A stretch of 64,000 nt of DNA from Pelomonas sp963422775 (GCA_963422775.4 CAUJSJ030000032.1:1-64000); one strand, 5' to 3'. Shown: positions 8,173-16,554, numbered from the stretch's first letter. A program made the numbers and translations. Notes: generated by a model from the sequence alone, not told the origin.

Positions 8173-8202
8173 ACGCCATCCCGCCGCCGCGGGTGGCGTT
8201 TC
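8173..8202 (+). terminator. Probable terminator after fliC1
   Basis: A GC-rich stem of about 8 bp with one G-U pair (arms near 8173-8182 and 8191-8199), followed by GTTTCTC. A separate perfect 8-bp stem without a T run lies at 8096-8114. Confidence 0.55.
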
Positions 8203-8224
8203 TCGGGGCGAAATGCAAAAGGAT

Positions 8225-8251
8225 TCAAGTCAATCCATCAGTCGACGATAA
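8225..8251 (+). promoter_or_regulatory. FliA (sigma-28)-like promoter of fliC2
   Basis: TCAAGTCA (8225-8232), exactly 11 nt, then GACGATAA (8244-8251), which matches 7 of 8 of the -10 consensus. The predicted leader is about 170 nt. Confidence 0.7.
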
Positions 8252-8428
8252 CCAGTCCAACGGGTTCGCGATTCATTCGAGAACTACGTGGTCCGGTCAG
8301 CCGGCCCGCCGGCGCCACCAGGGCGCACGGGCAGGACGCGGACGTGGCTGCCCCATGTGGGGCGGCCTGTTGCAACCGCTTTTGACCGGCTTCGCACCGG
8401 ATTTGTTCGTCAACGAAAGGATTGAGTC

Positions 8429-9298
8429 ATGCCTCAAGTCATCAATACCAACATCGCTTCGCTGAACGCGCAACGCAACACGGCGATGTCGCAGTCGTCC
8501 CTGGCCGTCTCCATGCAACGCCTGTCCTCCGGCCTGCGTGTGAATTCGGCCAAGGATGACGCGGCAGGCCTGGCCATCGCCGAGCGCATGAATGCGCAGG
8601 TGCGCGGCTCGCAAGTCGCCATCCGCAACGCCAACGACGGCATCTCGCTGGCGCAGACCGCTGAAGGCGCGCTGTCCAAGGTGGGCGACGCGCTGCAGCG
8701 CATGCGTGAACTGGCCGTGCAGGGCCGCAATGCCACCAACACCAACGCCGACAAGGACTCGCTGGACAAGGAGTTCGGCGAACTGGCCAAGGAAATCCAG
8801 CGCGTGCTGGGCGGCACGACCTTCAACGGCAAGGCCGTGCTGGCCACCGCCGCTGCCGGCACCCAGACCTTCCAGGTCGGCGCCAACACGACCGGTAACG
8901 ACCGCATCGACATCACGACGACGGACATGACGACCGATCCGAGCATCGTCACCGTCGCCGGCACCGACAACCTGGGCACCGGCCGCGCCGTCATCGACAA
9001 CACCGCCACCGGCGCCATCATCGACGGCGTGATCGGCAACATCGACACGGCCCTGGACAAGGTCAACGGCGAGCGCGCCACGCTCGGCGCCTCGCAGAAC
9101 CGCTTCGATGCCGTGATCTCCAACCTCCAGGTCGCGGTGGAGAACCAGAGCGCCTCGCGCAGCCGCATCATGGACGCCGACTTCGCCCAGGAAACCGCCA
9201 ACCTGAGCCGCGCCCAGATCCTGCAGCAGGCTGGCAACACCATGGTGGCGCAGGCCAACCAGTTGCCCCAGCAGGTGCTGGCGCTGCTGCGCAACTGA
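8429..9298 (+). CDS. fliC: Flagellin 2
   Basis: 289 residues with the same organisation as flagellin 1. Even the central segment is similar (both contain AVIDNTATGA and DGVIGNIDTA). It has N-terminal VINTNIASLNAQRN and a C-terminus ending QQVLALLRN. It follows its own sigma-28-like promoter and is closed by a strong terminator, so it can be expressed independently of its neighbours. A recent duplicate or co-polymerising variant; filament roles cannot be told apart from sequence alone. Confidence 0.96.
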   Translation: MPQVINTNIASLNAQRNTAMSQSSLAVSMQRLSSGLRVNSAKDDAAGLAIAERMNAQVRGSQVAIRNANDGISLAQTAEGALSKVGDALQRMRELAVQGRNATNTNADKDSLDKEFGELAKEIQRVLGGTTFNGKAVLATAAAGTQTFQVGANTTGNDRIDITTTDMTTDPSIVTVAGTDNLGTGRAVIDNTATGAIIDGVIGNIDTALDKVNGERATLGASQNRFDAVISNLQVAVENQSASRSRIMDADFAQETANLSRAQILQQAGNTMVAQANQLPQQVLALLRN

Positions 9299-9309
9299 GC
9301 GCCCGCAGC

Positions 9310-9350
9310 GCTCGGCGCCGCGCCCTGGTGGGCAGCGGCGCCGAGCTTTT
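9310..9350 (+). terminator. Strong Rho-independent terminator after fliC2
   Basis: A perfect 11-bp GC-rich stem (9310-9320 with 9335-9345) followed by TTTT. A second, shorter hairpin with TTTT (9367-9385) follows within 20 nt. Confidence 0.85.
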
Positions 9351-9469
9351 GAATGGCCGTGGTTTGGCCCGTTGATCGGGCTTTTGGCAGCGGCGCGCAT
9401 CCTCAGAATTCGGTTCATCGAGTCTGGCATTTGTAGGCCGGCTCGGCGACCGAATCCCAGGAGTGCGCG

Positions 9470-10348
9470 ATGCCACAAACCATCAACACCAACATCAACT
9501 CGCTGAACGCTCAGCGCAACCTCAACGCCTCGCAGAGTTCGCTCGCGGTGTCGATGCAGCGCCTGTCGTCCGGCTTGCGGGTGAATTCCGCCAAGGACGA
9601 CGCGGCGGGCCTGGCCATTGCCGAGCGCATGAACACCCAGGTTCGCGGCATGAACGTCGCGATCCGCAACGCCAACGACGGCATTTCGCTGGCGCAGACC
9701 GCGGAAGGCGCGCTGGGCAAGATCGGCGACAACCTGCAGCGCATGCGGGAGCTGACCGTGCAGGCCCGCAATTCCACGAACAGCAACTCCGACAAGGATT
9801 CGCTGAACAAGGAATTCGAGCAGCTGGGCTCGGAGATCTGGCGCATCGTCAACGCGACCACCTTCAACAGCAAACCCATCCTCGCCGACACGGCGGGCGT
9901 GGCGGCCGGCACCGGTCAGACCTTCCAGATCGGTGCCAACACGACGACCAACGACTCGATCACGATCACGGCGCTGGACCTGACCCAGGACCCGACCGTC
10001 GTCGCGCTGCTGGGCACCGGCGCGGTGCCCTTCCCCGCCCTGATCGACAACACCGCCAACTTTGCCGCCCTGGGCGCCGTCATCGACGGCATCGACACGG
10101 CGCTGGACACGGTCAACAACACCCGTGCCACCTACGGCGCGATCCAGTCGCGCTTCGACGCGGTGATCTCCAACCTGCAGGTCGCCGTCGAGAACCAGAC
10201 GTCCGCCCGCAGCCGCATCATGGACGCCGACTTTGCCCAGGAAACTGCCAACATGAGCCGGGCACAGATCCTGCAACAAGCTGGCAACGCGATGGTGGCG
10301 CAGGCCAACCAGCTGCCTCAGCAGGTGCTGTCGCTGCTGCAACGTTAA
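9470..10348 (+). CDS. fliC: Flagellin 3
   Basis: 292 residues, with conserved ends (TINTNINSLNAQRN at the N-terminus, QQVLSLLQR at the C-terminus). Its middle (about 140-215) differs clearly from flagellins 1 and 2: it lacks the AVIDNTATGA segment and contains VALLGTGAVPFPALIDN instead. An AGGAGTGCGCG sequence precedes the ATG. I found no sigma-28-like promoter in the 171-nt gap upstream, and two terminators separate it from fliC2, so its expression signal is unclear. Confidence 0.96.
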   Translation: MPQTINTNINSLNAQRNLNASQSSLAVSMQRLSSGLRVNSAKDDAAGLAIAERMNTQVRGMNVAIRNANDGISLAQTAEGALGKIGDNLQRMRELTVQARNSTNSNSDKDSLNKEFEQLGSEIWRIVNATTFNSKPILADTAGVAAGTGQTFQIGANTTTNDSITITALDLTQDPTVVALLGTGAVPFPALIDNTANFAALGAVIDGIDTALDTVNNTRATYGAIQSRFDAVISNLQVAVENQTSARSRIMDADFAQETANMSRAQILQQAGNAMVAQANQLPQQVLSLLQR

Positions 10349-10367
10349 AAAAAAGCATCCCGGGGCC

Positions 10368-10395
10368 TAAAGTTCCGGCAAGCTCCGGCCGATAC
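10368..10395 (+). promoter_or_regulatory. FliA (sigma-28)-like promoter of fliD
   Basis: TAAAGTTC (10368-10375, 7 of 8 to consensus), a 12-nt spacer, and GCCGATAC (10388-10395, 7 of 8). It ends 35 nt before the fliD ATG. Confidence 0.8.
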
Positions 10396-10430
10396 AGCCC
10401 TGGCATATCGGCCTTTTTCACTTTCGCAGC

Positions 10431-11858
10431 ATGGCAACCATCAGCTCCGCCGGCATCGGCAGCGGCCTCGACATCGAGTCGCTGGTGAGCAAACTCGTCG
10501 CCGCAGAACGAACCCCCATCACCCAGCTGACCCAGCGCACGGACGGTCTGAAGACCGAGCTGTCCGCTTTCGGCAAGGTGCAAAGCGCCCTGTCGACACT
10601 GCGCGACGCCGCCGCCAAGCTGACGACGCCCTCCACCTGGGCCGGCACGCTGGCCACCTCCAGCGACACCACGGCCGTCTCGGTCAGCGCAGGCGCGGGC
10701 GCCGCCATCGGCAGCGTGTCCGTGCAGGTCAACCAGCTCGCCAGCGCCCAGACCCTGGTGAGCGGCACGCCGTTCGCCAGCGCCGCGACGACCGTCGGCC
10801 AGGGCAGCCTGACCATCACCCTCGGCGCCTGGGGCTCCGACGGCAACGGCGGCACGACCTTCACCGACAAGGCCGGCGGCACGCCCGTCACCATCAACAT
10901 CGGCGACGGTCAGGACACGCTGACCGGCATCCGCGACGCCATCAACGGCGCCAACGCCGGCGTCACCGCCTCCATCGTCAACGACGCCAACGGTTCGCGC
11001 CTCACCCTGCGCTCCACGGCAACCGGCGAGACCAACGGTTTTCGCATCGATGCCGGCGGCGGCCTGACCGATCTCGGCTACGACCCGCGCATCGGCGTCA
11101 CCTCGCTGATCCAGACACTGCCGGCCCAGAACGCCCGCGCACTGATCAACGGCATCGACGTCAGCTCCGAATCCAACACGCTGAAGGAGGCCATCGACGG
11201 CCTCAACATCACGCTGCTCAAGACCACCACCATCCCCGCCAGCGTGGCCGTGACGCAGGACAAGGACTCGATCAAGAAGCTCATCACCGACTTCACGACC
11301 GCCTACAACGCCGTCAATGCGCTGATGCGCGACCAGACCAAGTACGACTCGGCCAGCAAGACGGCCGGCCCCTTGCAGGCCGACGCGACCGCCGTGGGCC
11401 TGCAGAACCAGTTGCGCAGCATCATCGGCGGCAGCACCTCCCTGGCCGGCAGCGTCAGCCGCCTGGCGCAGATCGGCCTGGAGCCTGGCAGCGACGGCAA
11501 CCTCAAGACGACCGACGCCAAGCTCACCACGGGCCTCAGCGACCTGGACAGCATGAAGCAGCTCTTCATGGGCCTGGACAGTGGCGGCGTCAGCAGCAAC
11601 AACGGCTTTGCCCAGCGCATCCGCGCCTACGTCGACGGCGCGCTCAGCACCGACGGCCGGCTCTCCAGCCGCCAGGCCGGCATCCAGAAGCAGATCGACA
11701 ACAACAACAAGCGCCAGGACGAGCTCGAGAAACACTCCAGCCAGACCGAGGCCCGGCTGCGTGCGCGCTACTCCGCGCTGGACACGCAGATGAGCCAGCT
11801 CAACGGCCTGTCCAACTACGTCACCCAGCAGATGGCCCTGCTGAACAAGTCCTCCTGA
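10431..11858 (+). CDS. fliD: Flagellar filament cap protein FliD
   Basis: FliD forms the cap under which flagellin assembles. 475 residues. The N-terminal FliD_N domain begins ISSAGIGSGLDIESLVSKLV. The C-terminal FliD_C domain ends in a long helix (about 415-475) with the pattern LRARYSALDTQMSQLN and the common ending ALLNKS. It lies directly after the flagellins under its own sigma-28-like promoter, with fliS and fliT downstream in the usual order. Confidence 0.97.
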   Translation: MATISSAGIGSGLDIESLVSKLVAAERTPITQLTQRTDGLKTELSAFGKVQSALSTLRDAAAKLTTPSTWAGTLATSSDTTAVSVSAGAGAAIGSVSVQVNQLASAQTLVSGTPFASAATTVGQGSLTITLGAWGSDGNGGTTFTDKAGGTPVTINIGDGQDTLTGIRDAINGANAGVTASIVNDANGSRLTLRSTATGETNGFRIDAGGGLTDLGYDPRIGVTSLIQTLPAQNARALINGIDVSSESNTLKEAIDGLNITLLKTTTIPASVAVTQDKDSIKKLITDFTTAYNAVNALMRDQTKYDSASKTAGPLQADATAVGLQNQLRSIIGGSTSLAGSVSRLAQIGLEPGSDGNLKTTDAKLTTGLSDLDSMKQLFMGLDSGGVSSNNGFAQRIRAYVDGALSTDGRLSSRQAGIQKQIDNNNKRQDELEKHSSQTEARLRARYSALDTQMSQLNGLSNYVTQQMALLNKSS

Positions 11859-11879
11859 ATCTGCATGCTCCGCGCACCC

Positions 11880-11905
11880 CAACGGCGACCCCTCGGTCGC
11901 CGTTG
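11880..11905 (+). terminator. Probable terminator after fliD
   Basis: A perfect 10-bp stem (11880-11889 with 11896-11905) with a 6-nt loop, followed by CCCTTTG. The short T run makes it a moderate call. A new promoter for fliS follows. Confidence 0.6.
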
Positions 11906-11983
11906 CCCTTTGTGGGCAGAGAACGCCTTCTCAAGCATCCGGAATAGCCGCACAGTTCATGACAAGTTCCGGCGAAGGCCGGC

Positions 11984-12010
11984 TCAAGTCCCCCCGGGGA
12001 AGGCCGAAAA
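11984..12010 (+). promoter_or_regulatory. FliA (sigma-28)-like promoter of fliS
   Basis: TCAAGTCC (11984-11991), exactly 11 nt, and GCCGAAAA (12003-12010, 7 of 8). It resembles the fliC2 and motA sites in its TCAAG start. The fliS start codon follows about 35 nt later. Confidence 0.6.
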
Positions 12011-12045
12011 ACAATCAACACGACGACGGCGACCCCCGACACCCC

Positions 12046-12492
12046 ATGTACGGCAACATGTCCTCCCCCTTCGCAGCCCGCAACCAGCGCGCCACCCTCT
12101 ACGCCAAGGTGGGCCTGGAGACCGATGTGCAGGCCGCCAGCCCCCATCGCCTCGTCGCCATGCTGTTCGACGGCGTTTTCGATGCGATGAACCAGGCCGG
12201 CCAAGCCATCCAGGCCGGCAACGTGGAACTGAAGGGCCGGGCGCTGTCGCGCGCCGTGCGCATCCTCGACGAAGGCCTGCGGGCCGGGCTGGACCTGTCC
12301 GCCGGCCAGCTCGCCGTCGATCTGCGCGAGCTCTACGGCTACGTCTGCATGCGCCTGACCCAGGCCAATCTGCACAGCGACCCGGCCGCCATCGAGGAGT
12401 GCCAGCGCCTGCTGACGCCGGTGCGCGAGGCCTGGAGCGCCATTGCCCAGACGCCGGCCGCCCTCGGCAGCGACGCCGCCCGCGCGGCCTGA
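12046..12492 (+). CDS. fliS: Flagellar export chaperone FliS
   Basis: FliS binds the C-terminus of flagellin in the cytoplasm and keeps it from polymerising early. 148 residues from the ATG at 12046. The frame is open further upstream, but that would run through the sigma-28-like promoter; ATG 12058 is also possible. Family features: an N-terminal YAKVGLETDVQAASPHRLV segment followed by LFDG, and a helical bundle with LYGYVCMRLTQANL. fliT follows 35 nt later. Confidence 0.92.
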   Translation: MYGNMSSPFAARNQRATLYAKVGLETDVQAASPHRLVAMLFDGVFDAMNQAGQAIQAGNVELKGRALSRAVRILDEGLRAGLDLSAGQLAVDLRELYGYVCMRLTQANLHSDPAAIEECQRLLTPVREAWSAIAQTPAALGSDAARAA

Positions 12493-12527
12493 GCTGCTCC
12501 CTCAAGAATTAGCCGGTGCCTTCCGAC

Positions 12528-12827
12528 ATGAACTCCGAACTGCTGAATTACTACGAAGCCATCGAGCAAGCCAGCGCCGACATGCTCTCCGCCGCCCGCA
12601 CGGGCAACTGGGACGAAGTCGTCAAGCTCGAAGGCGCCTGCGTGCTGCTGATTTCCCAGCTCAAGTCCGCCGCCAACCAGACCCAGCTGGCCGCCGGCGA
12701 GTCGCAGATGAAGACGCGCATCATGCAGCGCATCCTGCTCAACGACGCCGAGATCCGCCACCTCGCGGAGCCCTGGCTCGAAGACCTGGACCACGTGCTC
12801 AAGGGCAACAGCCGGCTGGTTCATTGA
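12528..12827 (+). CDS. fliT: FliT-like flagellar chaperone
   Basis: 99 residues, predicted almost all helix, beginning MNSELLNYYEAIEQAS. FliT proteins act as FliD chaperones, and in enterics they also inhibit FlhDC. Sequence similarity within the family is low; the call rests on size, helix content, a C-terminal LEDLDHVLKG-type helix, and position after fliD-fliS. A GTG at 12516 is an alternative start. Confidence 0.75.
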   Translation: MNSELLNYYEAIEQASADMLSAARTGNWDEVVKLEGACVLLISQLKSAANQTQLAAGESQMKTRIMQRILLNDAEIRHLAEPWLEDLDHVLKGNSRLVH

Positions 12828-12966
12828 GCCCCTCGTCCGGTCTCGCCGCGCTGAACGCGAGCGAGCCCAGCCGGTCCCCCGAGGGGACGGCGATGCTTGC
12901 CGGATGACCGGCAAGCACACGCCCAAGGCGGGCCTGCTTGGGAGCGGCCCGGCGCTCAGCCCGCAA
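12828..12966. repeat. Intergenic palindromic repeat, copy A
   Basis: 139 nt between fliT and ycgR that share long blocks with 16433-16554. It contains a perfect 9-bp stem (12895-12903 with 12908-12916) and a small GTCCCC/GGGGAC hairpin just before it. It has no coding potential. The two copies lie 3.5 kb apart in the same orientation. Confidence 0.8.
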
Positions 12967-12999
12967 ATACCAAGCAATGAAGGCGACTACCATCGCGGC

Positions 13000-13731
13000 A
13001 TGACCGCCCCTGAAGCCACCACCGAGGAACTGCGCGTCGCCTCCACGGCCGAGATCGCCGCCTATCTGCAGCAGCTGCAGCGCGAGAGCGCCGGCGTGCT
13101 GCTGAGCGGCCCGCATGGCCAGAGCCTGGCCAGCCGTATCGTCGCCCTCAACGCCGAAGCCGACCTCATCGGTCTGGAAATCGGCACCGACCCGGATGGC
13201 ATCAGCCAGGCCCTGGTGGCCGAAGGCGAGATCACCGCCATCGCCTACCTCGGCCCCATCAAGCTGCAATTCGAGCTCGAGGCCCCCGTCCTCGTCAGCG
13301 GCGAGCAGGGCACGGTGCTGCGCGGCACGCTGCCCACGCGGCTGTACCGCTTCCAGCGCCGCCAGTCCTACCGCGTGCAGCCCGCGGGCAGCGCCTATCC
13401 GCGCGTCATCCTGCCCGGCGGTGCGCTGCCCGGGCGCGCGCTGCGCGTGCTGGACATCAGCATCGGCGGCCTGGCCCTGGCCCTGCCCCCCGACTTCCCG
13501 GCCCTGCCCCTGGGGCGGGTCGCCGAAGGCCTGGTGCTGGAGCTGGACCGCATCAGCGCGCTGCGCATCTCGCTGCTGCCCCATCACGTCAGTGCCATCA
13601 GCAGCGACAACGGCGGCATGCAGCAGCTGGGCTGCTCCTTCGTGGAACTCGATGCCAGCGTCGGCCGCTCCCTGCAGGTCTATGTGGACCAGACGCAGAA
13701 GCGCCGCCGCCTGCTGAAGCTGGATCCATGA
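13000..13731 (+). CDS. ycgR: YcgR-type flagellar brake protein (PilZ domain)
   Basis: 243 residues from the ATG at 13000. The open frame upstream runs through the repeat and is not used. The N-terminal half is a YcgR-N (PilZN) barrel. A PilZ domain follows from about residue 115, with the c-di-GMP-binding RRQSYR arginine patch and the DISIGG motif (D/NxSxxG). With c-di-GMP bound, such proteins slow the motor by contacting the stator or switch. It fits here between fliT and fliE, and the window also encodes two GGDEF proteins. Confidence 0.9.
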   Translation: MTAPEATTEELRVASTAEIAAYLQQLQRESAGVLLSGPHGQSLASRIVALNAEADLIGLEIGTDPDGISQALVAEGEITAIAYLGPIKLQFELEAPVLVSGEQGTVLRGTLPTRLYRFQRRQSYRVQPAGSAYPRVILPGGALPGRALRVLDISIGGLALALPPDFPALPLGRVAEGLVLELDRISALRISLLPHHVSAISSDNGGMQQLGCSFVELDASVGRSLQVYVDQTQKRRRLLKLDP

Positions 13732-14222
13732 GGCGCGCCCGGCCGGCAGGCTTCACGCTGTTGGAGGCGGTCATCACGGTCGCCGTGGTGGCCATCCTGG
13801 TGGCGGCAACGGTGCCGAACTATTCGAGTTACCTCGCTCGCCAGCGCCTGAGGCACGTGGCGGAACTGCTGGAGCAAGACCTGCGCCGCGCCCGCACCCT
13901 CAGCATCGACGAGGGGCGCAATGTCTACGTCGGCTTCAACAGCGGGCGGCAATGGTGCTGGGGCCTCAGTCGACAGGGGCCCTGCAACTGCGGCACCGGT
14001 GCGCCGCGCTGCGAGCTCGGCAGCATGGACAGCCAGGAGTACAAGGGGACGCTGCTGCAGTCCGGCCAGAGCGTCACCTTCCAGGGCGGCATGGGCCGGG
14101 CGCTGGACTGGACGCGCATCGGCATCTCCAATGACCGCAACCAGCAGCTGCGCATCGACCTCAACCCGCTGGGGCGGCCGCAGATCTGCGGGTCAGACGC
14201 GCGCAAGAACGACAGCTGCTGA
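13728..14222 (+). CDS. GspH/FimT-type pseudopilin
   Basis: 164 residues, translationally coupled to ycgR by an ATGA overlap. It has a short basic leader, a prepilin peptidase site (G before FTLLEAVITV) with Glu at position +5, and the N-terminal hydrophobic helix of type IV pilins. The globular part is Cys-rich in the middle (WCWGLSRQGPCNCG, then RCELG) and ends with two more cysteines. It should be processed by a prepilin peptidase and join a type IV pilus or type II secretion pseudopilus. No other pilus gene is nearby, so its place among flagellar genes is odd. Confidence 0.8.
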   Translation: MRRARPAGFTLLEAVITVAVVAILVAATVPNYSSYLARQRLRHVAELLEQDLRRARTLSIDEGRNVYVGFNSGRQWCWGLSRQGPCNCGTGAPRCELGSMDSQEYKGTLLQSGQSVTFQGGMGRALDWTRIGISNDRNQQLRIDLNPLGRPQICGSDARKNDSC

Positions 14223-14232
14223 GTCGGACGGC

Positions 14233-14559
14233 TCAGATCTGCATGTTCATGATTTCCGAGTAGGCCGAGACCAGGCGGTTGCGCACTTGAAGCGTCGCCT
14301 GGAATCCGATCTGCGCCTTTTGCATCGACACCATCGTCTCTTCGAGACTGACGGTCGGGTTGTCGAGCTGCACCTCGCGCTGCAGCCGGGTGGCCTCGTT
14401 CTGCTGGGCGCTGACGCCCTTGAGCGCCTGCGCCATCGCGTCGCCGAAGCTCGCGCCGGTCGTGGCGGCCGGCTTGGCCGAAAGCGGCGTGCCGTTGACC
14501 GCCAGGCCCGCGCGGGCGGCGGCCTGTGCAAAGTCGAAGGGGCGCAACTTCATGTCCAT
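14233..14559 (-). CDS. fliE: Flagellar hook-basal body protein FliE
   Basis: FliE links the MS ring to the rod. 108 residues from the ATG at 14559, with a second ATG two codons later. The C-terminal part is typical: LEETMVSMQKAQIGFQATLQ, then RNRLVSAYSEIMNMQI. It is transcribed away from fliF, with a 160-nt shared control region. The frame stays open to 14994 on the minus strand, but that part lies over fliF and is not coding. Confidence 0.95.
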   Translation of the reverse strand: MDMKLRPFDFAQAAARAGLAVNGTPLSAKPAATTGASFGDAMAQALKGVSAQQNEATRLQREVQLDNPTVSLEETMVSMQKAQIGFQATLQVRNRLVSAYSEIMNMQI

Positions 14560-14721
14560 GGGGCAGGACTTTGGCAGCAAGTCGCGCCCACGAAGCGAGG
14601 AGATGCGCTGCCCGCGTCGGCCACTTCGGCGCTTTCTTGAGGGGGGTCGGCACAAATAATTTGCGCCATCGGCCAATTGGCGTCCCGCCTTCCGGTCCCC
14701 CTGCCGTACTCGCCCTCTTCG

Positions 14722-16425
14722 ATGGACAACGCCCTGAGCGCCCCCGCTGCCGCTGCCCCGGTGATGATCACGCCGCTCGACGCGCAGCCCAACTTCGTGC
14801 AGCGCCTGAACGGCCTGCCGCTGCGCAGCAAGCTGACCATGGGTGCCGGCCTGGCTGCCCTGGCCGGTGCCGTGCTCGCCATCACGCTGTGGTCGTCCCA
14901 GGGCGACTACCGGCCCCTCTTCACGGGCCTGGCCGACAAGGACGGCGGCGCCGTCATCAGCCAGCTGGCGGCCCTTCAAGTGCCCTACAAGCACGACGCC
15001 GGCGGCACCATCCTCGTCCCGGCGGGTCAGGTCTACGAGCTGCGCATGAAGCTGGCCGCCCTGGGCCTGCCGAAATCGGGTTCAGGCGGCATGGGCAACG
15101 CCGTCGGCTTCGAGCTGATGGACAAGTCCAGCATCGGCCAGACCCAGTTCAACGAACGCCTGAACTTCCAGCGCGGGCTGGAGGGCGAGCTGACGCGCAC
15201 CATCACCGCCCTGGCCGACGTGGCCGACGCCCGCGTGCACCTGGCCATGCCGCAGCAGAACGGGTTCTTTCGCGAGCAGCAAAAGCCCAGCGCCAGCGTG
15301 ATGCTGACGCTGCGCGGCGGCCGCACGCTGGACCGTAGCCAGATCGCCGGCATCGTGCACCTCGTGTCCAGCAGCGTGCCCGAGCTGAATCCGAAGGCCG
15401 TCAGCGTGCTGGACCAGACCGGCGCCCTGCTCTCCCAGACCGGCGCCGACACCGCCAGCGGCCTGGACAGCCAGCAGCTGCAATACAAGCAGCAGATCGA
15501 GGCCGGCTTCAACAAGCGCATCTACGACCTGCTGGAGCCGGTGGTGGGCCGCGACAACCTGCGCTCCACCGTCACCGCCGACGTGGACTTCTCCCAGACC
15601 GAGGCCACGGCCGAGGAATACCGACCCAACCAGGGCCCGAACGCGACCGCCGCCGTGCGCTCCAGCCAGAGCAACGAATCCAACAACGCCAATGCCGCCA
15701 CGCCCACCGGTGTGCCCGGCGCAGCCAGCAACCAGCCGCCCGTGCCGGCCACCGCCCCCGTCAACGGCGCCAGCGCGCCGCTGCAGGCAGCCCAGGGTGG
15801 CGGCGGCACCAACAACAACCGCCGCGAGCAGGTCACCAACTACGAGGTCGACAAGACTGTGCGCGTCACGCGCGGTGCCGTCGGCAACGTCAAGCGGCTG
15901 AACGCGGCCATCGTCGTCAACCACCGCTCGGTGACCGACGCCAAGGGCAAGACGACCACCCAACCCGTGCCGCCCGAGGAGGTCACGCGCCTGACCGACC
16001 TCGTCAAGGAGGCCATGGGCTTCAGCGCCGAGCGCGGCGACTCCGTCAAGGTCATCAGCGCACCCTTCGTCGTCGACAAGACCGAGCCCACCGACGCGCC
16101 GCTGTGGAAACAGCCCTGGCTGCTGGACATCGCGCGCAGCGCCATCGTGCCGCTGGCCTTCGTGGCCATCGCGCTGATCGCCGTCTTCGGCATGATCCGC
16201 CCCGCCATCAAGGCCGCCGCGCCGCTGCCGCCCGAGGACAAGCCGGAAACGGTGGACGAGGTCGTCGACGACGCCGAACTGCTGCCGGGCCCCGACGGCA
16301 TCCCGCGCCTCGAAGCGCCGCTGCACAACGAAAAACTCGAACGCGCCCGCGCGCTGGCCCGCGACAATCCGCTGGCTGTCGCCAACATCATGCGCGACTG
16401 GATGGCCGGCGAGACCGCGGCGTGA
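14722..16425 (+). CDS. fliF: Flagellar MS-ring protein FliF
   Basis: FliF forms the membrane ring on which the basal body and export gate assemble. 567 residues from the ATG at 14722; an in-frame upstream start at 14677 adds 15 atypical residues. There are two membrane helices (about 40-60 and 475-500). The periplasmic ring-building domains between them include QTQFNERLNFQRGLEGELT, followed by a low-complexity Asn/Ala/Pro stretch around 315-370. The cytoplasmic tail that binds FliG is at the C-terminus. First gene of the fliFGHIJKLMNOPQR run. Confidence 0.96.
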   Translation: MDNALSAPAAAAPVMITPLDAQPNFVQRLNGLPLRSKLTMGAGLAALAGAVLAITLWSSQGDYRPLFTGLADKDGGAVISQLAALQVPYKHDAGGTILVPAGQVYELRMKLAALGLPKSGSGGMGNAVGFELMDKSSIGQTQFNERLNFQRGLEGELTRTITALADVADARVHLAMPQQNGFFREQQKPSASVMLTLRGGRTLDRSQIAGIVHLVSSSVPELNPKAVSVLDQTGALLSQTGADTASGLDSQQLQYKQQIEAGFNKRIYDLLEPVVGRDNLRSTVTADVDFSQTEATAEEYRPNQGPNATAAVRSSQSNESNNANAATPTGVPGAASNQPPVPATAPVNGASAPLQAAQGGGGTNNNRREQVTNYEVDKTVRVTRGAVGNVKRLNAAIVVNHRSVTDAKGKTTTQPVPPEEVTRLTDLVKEAMGFSAERGDSVKVISAPFVVDKTEPTDAPLWKQPWLLDIARSAIVPLAFVAIALIAVFGMIRPAIKAAAPLPPEDKPETVDEVVDDAELLPGPDGIPRLEAPLHNEKLERARALARDNPLAVANIMRDWMAGETAA

Positions 16426-16432
16426 CCATGAG

Positions 16433-16554
16433 GCCCCTCGTCCAAGGCGTACCTTGGCCGGTCCCCCGCGGGGACGGCGATGCTTGCAGCATTGAGCTGC
16501 AAGCACATCGCCTTGGCGGGCCGGCTTGGGAGCGGCCCAGCGCTCGTCCCGCAA
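16433..16554. repeat. Intergenic palindromic repeat, copy B
   Basis: 122 nt between fliF and fliG, related to 12828-12966. The stem is 16482-16490 with 16496-16504. Its inner three base pairs differ from copy A on both arms, so the pairing is kept. Blocks of up to about 18 identical nt flank it. Confidence 0.8.

Larger units (their letters stand above)
8092..8428. other. Intergenic region between flagellins 1 and 2
   Basis: 337 nt without a gene. It contains a perfect 8-bp hairpin (8096-8114) just after the fliC1 stop, a second hairpin followed by T residues (8173-8202), and a sigma-28-like promoter (8225-8251) for fliC2. Confidence 0.6.

Noticed and set aside
8297..10342. A 681-codon minus-strand open frame covering flagellins 2 and 3
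   Set aside because: It is antisense to the flagellins; the apparent internal repeat in its product only mirrors the flagellin duplication.
12904..12999. A longer N-terminus for the YcgR protein
   Set aside because: This extension is read through the palindromic repeat and lacks family similarity; the ATG at 13000 gives the normal length.
14645..14668. A possible sigma-54 promoter between fliE and fliF
   Set aside because: GG and GC are 12 nt apart instead of 10, and the genome carries flhDC, so an RpoN-based hierarchy is not expected.
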